From NCBI GenBank assembly GCA_937915835.1, contig CALGHA010000186.1, positions 1 to 9,769 of the forward strand: 9,769 bases of DNA. The letters are read 5' to 3'. Shown in pieces: positions 6,200 through 9,769 of the stretch. The notes beneath the pieces are model-generated. The model made no database searches. It was not told the DNA's origin and saw only the letters and a program-made list of their open reading frames with translations. The stretch comes from an uncultured Fretibacterium sp. Lineage in GTDB: Bacteria > Synergistota > Synergistia > Synergistales > Aminobacteriaceae. A program made the position numbers and the translations under genes. How positions within the stretch are numbered: position 1 is the first letter of the stretch; each line of letters starts with the position of its first letter.

Positions 6200-7678
6200 T
6201 TAATCCTTAACTCCCATTTTCTCGAGCGCTCCGCCTTTGAAGTTGTCGTAGATTGAGTAACCCAAGAAAATCACGATTAATGCCCAGATTACTAATGCAA
6301 TTGGCCTCTGGAAAAATACTGCAAGATTGTAATTATTTCCCTTCACAGCCTCGATAAAATATTTCTCTAAGTCCTTGCCGAGAATAAATCCGATTAAGAA
6401 CGGAGCCGTCGGAAGTCCTACCTTGTTCATAACGAAGCCGACAATTCCGAAGAGTAACAAGCACCAGACATCAAACATTACGCCCGAACGCGTCGCATAA
6501 GCTCCAACAATGCACATAAGCAATATTACCGGATACATCCTTGCGCTCCGAACCTTTACGACATTTGATATTAACTTTATCGGGAAGAACATTACGACGA
6601 ACATTAAGATATTGCAAGCTAATAATGCCCACAAAATTTGGTTCCAGATATCAGGATTTTGGCTGATGAATAACGGCCCGACTTGAATACCCTGAAGCAA
6701 AAACGCGCCAATCAAAACAGCTGTCGTAGCATCTCCGGGAATTCCCAATGAAAGCAACGGCACTAAGGCTCCACCGGTCAAGCCATTGTTCGATGATTCT
6801 GACGCGATTAATCCCTCAGGTGCTCCTTTACCCATTAAATCAGGATTCTTTGAGAAACTTTTCGCCTGACTGTAAGCAATTAATGATGCCGCGCTTCCTC
6901 CAACTCCGGGCAGAATTCCCATGAATGTACCAAGTAATGACGAACGAATTACATTTACAAATTGGCCTTTGAAGTCACTTAATGAGAACTTACGCGCTCC
7001 CTCAACCGTAACTCCTTCGTCTAAGTTATTGCTTTGCATTCCCTTTTCGGCTTCCTGGAACATCTGAGCTATCGCGAACAGTCCTATCAATAACGGCAGA
7101 AGCTGAAATCCGCTCCGTAATTCGTTCTTGAGCATTTCCGGAACCATTCGCATACGGTTATTCATTGAAAGTTCACCGACGAGGCTTAATAACACTCCCA
7201 AGAAACCCGCGAATACTCCCTTTGTCATTGAACCCTTCGAGAGTGCCGCTATAACTGTCATTGCAAAAAGGATAATCAAGAATTTTTCGATCGCTGAAAA
7301 TTTAATCGCCATTCTCGCCAATGGAGGAGTTAATAAAGCCAGAACGATTAATGAGATTATTCCGCCGAAAAATGACGCTGTAATTCCAATTTTTAACGCA
7401 CGTTCACTTTCTCCGCGTCGTGCCATCGGGTAACCGTCAAAGCCCGTACATACACTTGAAGGAGTTCCGGGAACGTTGATTAAGATTGCAGGGATTAAGC
7501 CGCCTGAAATTCCGCCGACGTATAAGCCAAGCAATAAATACAATGCAGGAACGAGCTTAAACGCGTAAGTCATCGGAAGAAATACAGCAACTGCCATTGT
7601 AGCCGTCATTCCGGGAATTGCTCCGAAGATTATTCCGACCGCCGTACCTAAAAGCGCAAGACTAAGATTTAATAACAT
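6200..7678 (-). CDS. tctA: Tripartite tricarboxylate transporter large permease, TctA family
   Basis: The 492-residue multi-spanning inner-membrane protein is the large permease of a TTT transporter, the subunit expected to translocate the substrate with cation coupling. Both copies of the family's repeated signature are visible. The first is GIIFGAIPGMTATMAV (15-30), followed by VPGTPSS (69-75). The second is GILPGVGGSAAS (254-265), followed by GAPEGLIASESSNNG (285-299) and LGIPGDATTAV (311-321). About a dozen hydrophobic segments are present, and length is near the usual 500. The ATG at 7678 has an acceptable ribosome site (CAGGTGA, about ten bases upstream), and an in-frame TAG just beyond rules out a longer start. 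It follows tctB by 25 bases and is the last gene of the operon. Family members carry citrate and many other di- and tricarboxylates or sugar acids; the substrate here is unknown. Confidence 0.95.
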   Translation of the reverse strand: MLLNLSLALLGTAVGIIFGAIPGMTATMAVAVFLPMTYAFKLVPALYLLLGLYVGGISGGLIPAILINVPGTPSSVCTGFDGYPMARRGESERALKIGITASFFGGIISLIVLALLTPPLARMAIKFSAIEKFLIILFAMTVIAALSKGSMTKGVFAGFLGVLLSLVGELSMNNRMRMVPEMLKNELRSGFQLLPLLIGLFAIAQMFQEAEKGMQSNNLDEGVTVEGARKFSLSDFKGQFVNVIRSSLLGTFMGILPGVGGSAASLIAYSQAKSFSKNPDLMGKGAPEGLIASESSNNGLTGGALVPLLSLGIPGDATTAVLIGAFLLQGIQVGPLFISQNPDIWNQILWALLACNILMFVVMFFPIKLISNVVKVRSARMYPVILLMCIVGAYATRSGVMFDVWCLLLFGIVGFVMNKVGLPTAPFLIGFILGKDLEKYFIEAVKGNNYNLAVFFQRPIALVIWALIVIFLGYSIYDNFKGGALEKMGVKD

Positions 7679-7703
7679 GATTAATTTTTCACCTGCCTAA
7701 TTT

Positions 7704-8126
7704 TTACGGAAGAGTTATGTTGAAGACCTGGAAGAATAAATACCAAACTCCCCATGATCCGGCCAATGCTATAATCGCTGAGATTAATACACTCTTGAAC
7801 TCAAAAAGTTTTCCCGGCTTCATCTCGAATAAAACGTTGAACAGGAAAATAAATATTACGCTCGCCCAAGCAAAATGAAGTATTGGAAGCGCAATAATAT
7901 ACAGAATGAATAATATTAACGAGCCCCAGAGTTTTACTTTGTCGTAATTGGGCCTGAAAAAATGATAACCCTTGAAGTTAATGAACGGGGTTCCGTCTTT
8001 CTTACACTTAATCGCGCGCTGAATGAGAATTATCACAAAGAGAATTGCACATATCCAGCCGATTAAATACGGGAAAAACAAGTGCATGTTACGAATTTTA
8101 AGCCATTCCCTGAGAAACTGCTGCAA
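7704..8126 (-). CDS. tctB: Tripartite tricarboxylate transporter small membrane subunit, TctB family
   Basis: The 140-residue protein has four predicted membrane segments (about 17-37, 68-86, 86-101 and 112-135). This is the usual layout of TctB, the small, poorly conserved integral subunit that associates with TctA. Assignment rests on size, topology and position between the binding-protein and TctA genes, since sequence motifs in this family are weak. The start is TTG at 8126: AGAGGTG (8134-8140) lies seven bases upstream at ideal spacing. The alternative ATG at codon 14 (Met14-His-Leu-Phe-Phe) lacks a properly placed ribosome site. A hairpin attenuator separates it from the binding-protein gene. 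Confidence 0.88.
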   Translation of the reverse strand: MQQFLREWLKIRNMHLFFPYLIGWICAILFVIILIQRAIKCKKDGTPFINFKGYHFFRPNYDKVKLWGSLILFILYIIALPILHFAWASVIFIFLFNVLFEMKPGKLFEFKSVLISAIIALAGSWGVWYLFFQVFNITLP

Positions 8127-8133
8127 TTTTATA

Positions 8134-8140
8134 CACCTCT
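8134..8140 (-). promoter_or_regulatory. Ribosome-binding site deciding the TTG start of tctB
   Basis: On the minus strand AGAGGTG is followed by seven bases (TATAAAA) and then TTG. This is the only well-placed Shine-Dalgarno sequence near the gene's beginning and therefore supports the rare TTG start over the ATG 13 codons later. Confidence 0.65.
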
Positions 8141-8153
8141 CTTAATATTAAAA

Positions 8154-8177
8154 GCCCCCCCGTTTCATTGAGGAGGC
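8154..8177 (-). terminator. Intrinsic terminator/attenuator between tctC and tctB
   Basis: Read on the minus strand, GCCTCCTC pairs with GGGGGGGC (eight pairs, two of them G.U) around an eight-base loop and is followed by TTTTAATATT. It lies 18 bases past the binding-protein stop and 27 bases before the tctB start. A partial terminator here would give much more binding-protein mRNA than permease mRNA, a common arrangement in binding-protein-dependent transport operons. Confidence 0.75.
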
Positions 8178-8195
8178 ATAAATTTTTCGCGTGAA

Positions 8196-9212
8196 TTACT
8201 CTAAATCTTCAATGTTCGGAGCGGCCGAAAGTACGTTCTTGATAGCATCGCGCTTTGCGTAAATAAATTCTTTGGCTTCTTTGCTGGATAACGTGTTGCC
8301 GGCATAAGTCATCTTCGCCATATCTTCCTGGAACTGAGGATCTGCCTGCATCTTAGCAACTGCTTCGTCGAGTTCAGCGACTACATTATCAGGCGTTCCC
8401 TTCGGAAGGTAAATCAAGAAATCCTTTGAGAAGTATAACGGTTTGCCTTCCATCGTAATTCCCATGTCGCCGTAAACAGGAACATCATCGCGGCCGGGAA
8501 TTCTGTCCATAATTCCGACGTATCTTAATGCTAACTGCTCATCAACGCCCTCTTTCGTGTACTGAAGGAATGAGCTGTAATCGCCGAAAATTACGTCTGC
8601 GTTGTTGTCCCATAACTGCTGAAGTTTCGTATCAGTTGAGCCGCCGAGAACAAATCTGAGCTGGTTAGCTACGTCCTCTCCGTATGTATCTTTCAACCAG
8701 ACGTAATAAATCACGAATGCAAGGTTACTGACACTTCCGAGTTCGACTGAAAGTCTGACGGTTCTATTCGGGTCAGCTTTGAGCCATTCCGCCATTTCCT
8801 TCATGTCCTTGTAAGGAGCGTTGGTTTTTCCTGCAAAGCATGAGCCGGGATTTTGTCCTACGCGCGGGCCGATGACCATGTTCTCAAGATCATATTCTTC
8901 GCCGTAACTTCCGAATAAAACTCCGAGATATGTCATGTCATGGAAGATCATGAAGGTCATTCCGTCGGGAGTAGCTGTGCGGATTGTCGCGAAGGCTTCA
9001 TTTGCTCCGATTGGGTCAACTTTGGAATTGCACTGCAAATACTTCTGCAAATAGCGATTAACGATGTCTGCAACCATGTAGCTGTCGCCGGATACTGCTG
9101 TCGAGCCTATCACGATACGAACTCGCTGGCCTTCATAAACTGCGGCATTAGCAACAGGAGCGAAACAGAACACGAACAACAAAATAGAAGCGATTAATCT
9201 TCTCTTTGACAA
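8196..9212 (-). CDS. tctC: Tripartite tricarboxylate transporter substrate-binding protein, TctC/Bug family
   Basis: The 338-residue periplasmic binding protein delivers the substrate to TctAB. A classical signal peptide is clear: basic MSKRR, a hydrophobic core (6-20), and a cleavage site after Ala-Asn-Ala (21-23). Cys16 is not in a lipobox, so a soluble periplasmic form is expected. The mature chain begins with the family-like segment VRIVIGSTAVSGDSYMVADI (31-50). Later landmarks are the PDGMTF stretch near 80, a ligand-loop region around LGGSTDTKLQQLWD (about 190-203) and YLPKGTP (about 272-278). It is divergent from typical Bug proteins, in which the first strand reads more like IRLIVPFPAGG. 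The start is TTG at 9212, supported by AAGGAGAGG upstream. It is first in the tctC-tctB-tctA order. The ligand cannot be inferred, although Bug proteins commonly bind carboxylates. Confidence 0.87.
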   Translation of the reverse strand: MSKRRLIASILLFVFCFAPVANAAVYEGQRVRIVIGSTAVSGDSYMVADIVNRYLQKYLQCNSKVDPIGANEAFATIRTATPDGMTFMIFHDMTYLGVLFGSYGEEYDLENMVIGPRVGQNPGSCFAGKTNAPYKDMKEMAEWLKADPNRTVRLSVELGSVSNLAFVIYYVWLKDTYGEDVANQLRFVLGGSTDTKLQQLWDNNADVIFGDYSSFLQYTKEGVDEQLALRYVGIMDRIPGRDDVPVYGDMGITMEGKPLYFSKDFLIYLPKGTPDNVVAELDEAVAKMQADPQFQEDMAKMTYAGNTLSSKEAKEFIYAKRDAIKNVLSAAPNIEDLE

Positions 9213-9218
9213 GGTAAA

Positions 9219-9227
9219 CCTCTCCTT
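9219..9227 (-). promoter_or_regulatory. Ribosome-binding site supporting the TTG start of tctC
   Basis: On the minus strand AAGGAGAGG lies six to nine bases before the TTG at 9212. No ATG or GTG that would keep the full signal peptide is available, so the TTG start is well supported. Confidence 0.7.
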
Positions 9228-9274
9228 ACTAAAATATTTTGATGAAACTTTTAAATTTGGTTGGATTAAGCATT

Positions 9275-9302
9275 ATTTTATCATAGTCCGCTAAAATGAA
9301 AA
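9275..9302 (-). promoter_or_regulatory. Possible promoter of the tctCBA operon
   Basis: On the minus strand TTTTCA (9297-9302) and TAAAAT (9275-9280) are separated by 16 bases, and each matches four or five of six consensus positions. A TATGAT directly upstream is an alternative -10. They lie in the 99-base gap between the TRAP permease gene and tctC, about 65 bases before the tctC start. I see no terminator hairpin in this gap, so read-through from the TRAP gene is also possible. Confidence 0.3.
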
Positions 9303-9311
9303 CGCGATTTT

Positions 9312-9769
9312 TCACAGCCCCATAATCTCAGGTATCGTTGTCGTCAAAAATGGGAATGTAATTATTATCATCTGCACAATCAACGTTACGATTATGAACG
9401 GCCATATTTTACGGAATAACTCGCCGATTGGTATATGTCCTAAAGCCGCGACAATGTAATTGCAAGCTCCGACTGGTGGAGTGATTAAGGCCATTGTAAC
9501 GTTGAGCGTCATTACTACACCGAACTGAAACGGATTAATCCCCGCACGAATTGCAAGAGGCGTGAAAATCGGAGTTAACAGCGTCAGCACAGCAACTTCC
9601 TCCATGAACATGCCTATCACAAATACAATCATGCTGAGAACTATCATTAACAGCCACGAATGAGCGAGCAAGCCTGAATTTATGATTAATGAGCTGAATG
9701 CTTGAGTTACACGTTCATATTTCAAGTACCAGCCGACGACCGAAGCCGCTCCCATGATTAAAAATATTG
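9312..9769 (-). CDS. TRAP transporter large permease, DctM/SiaM type (partial, C-terminal part)
   Basis: The frame is open to the window edge, so the true start lies outside; the internal Met at 9755 is not a start. The visible 152-odd residues are the C-terminal third of a TRAP large membrane subunit, which forms the ion-coupled translocation path with a small DctQ-type subunit and a periplasmic binding protein. The diagnostic run includes GMFMEEVAVLTLLTPIFTPL, then AGINPFQFGVVMTLN and ALITPPVGACNYIVAAL. A final hydrophobic helix (about 30 to 8 residues before the end) precedes the terminal IPEIMGL. Four membrane segments are visible. The DctQ and DctP partners, if present, would lie beyond the right edge. 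It is encoded upstream of tctC on the same strand, putting two different binding-protein-dependent secondary transporters side by side. Confidence 0.92.
   Translation of the reverse strand, partial: IFLIMGAASVVGWYLKYERVTQAFSSLIINSGLLAHSWLLMIVLSMIVFVIGMFMEEVAVLTLLTPIFTPLAIRAGINPFQFGVVMTLNVTMALITPPVGACNYIVAALGHIPIGELFRKIWPFIIVTLIVQMIIITFPFLTTTIPEIMGL

Noticed and set aside
7128..7433. Plus-strand reading frame of 101 codons inside tctA
   Set aside because: It is antisense to the conserved membrane protein and shows no family features of its own.
8940..9197. Plus-strand reading frame of 85 codons inside tctC
   Set aside because: It is antisense to the signal peptide and N-terminal domain of the binding protein; it is a shadow frame.
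9753..9755. ATG as the true start of the TRAP permease gene
   Set aside because: The frame continues open to the window edge, and the visible protein is only the C-terminal third of the family's normal length.
1..9769. CRISPR arrays, tRNA or rRNA genes, insertion sequences, integrase genes
   Set aside because: No regularly spaced repeats, cloverleaf-like sequences, terminal inverted repeats or transposase/integrase coding regions were seen on either strand by inspection.

Overview
The window comes from a bacterium of moderate, slightly AT-rich composition that is most likely a strict anaerobe. It carries an NSS-type sodium symporter, a free-standing rubredoxin, a TctCBA tripartite tricarboxylate transporter (TTT), a TRAP transporter permease and a LarA-like (DUF2088) protein. 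This mix of sodium-coupled and binding-protein-dependent carboxylate/amino-acid uptake is typical of Synergistota, but that assignment is an inference from gene content. No rRNA or other phylogenetic marker is present. Nothing points to a phage, plasmid, insertion sequence or CRISPR array.

Layout. Bases 1-139 hold a possible tail of an upstream gene and a promoter region. An NSS-family symporter (140-1519, +) follows, then a 52-residue rubredoxin (1572-1730, +). A bidirectional hairpin terminator (1755-1779) separates these from three minus-strand genes: an amylosucrase-type GH13 enzyme (1795-3636), a YunG-like small protein (3696-4139) and a VanX/DdpX-type D-Ala-D-Ala dipeptidase (4154-4810). 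The dipeptidase gene diverges from a LarA-like gene (4869-6176, +) across a 58-base gap that contains overlapping, palindromic -10 elements. The LarA-like gene converges on a minus-strand transporter operon: binding protein (8196-9212), small membrane subunit (7704-8126) and large permease (6200-7678). Upstream of that operon lies the 3' part of a TRAP large permease gene (9312 to the edge). No gene-free stretch exceeds 300 bases.

How it fits together. The right half looks like a carboxylate-acquisition neighbourhood: a TRAP permease, a complete TTT system with a probable attenuator after its binding-protein gene, and a LarA-like enzyme of the nickel-pincer 2-hydroxyacid racemase/epimerase superfamily facing it. 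A plausible reading is import of a hydroxy- or sugar acid followed by stereochemical conversion, but the substrate cannot be read from sequence. The middle holds a sucrose/alpha-glucan enzyme and a peptidoglycan-dipeptide recycling enzyme paired with a poorly characterised YunG-like protein. The left end imports amino acids with sodium and supplies a one-electron carrier.

I found no clearly novel system. The items most worth a second look are the YunG-like/dipeptidase pair, the LarA-like enzyme with its apparent loss of one canonical active-site aspartate and its transporter context, an amylosucrase in a probable amino-acid-fermenting anaerobe, and the tctC-tctB attenuator.
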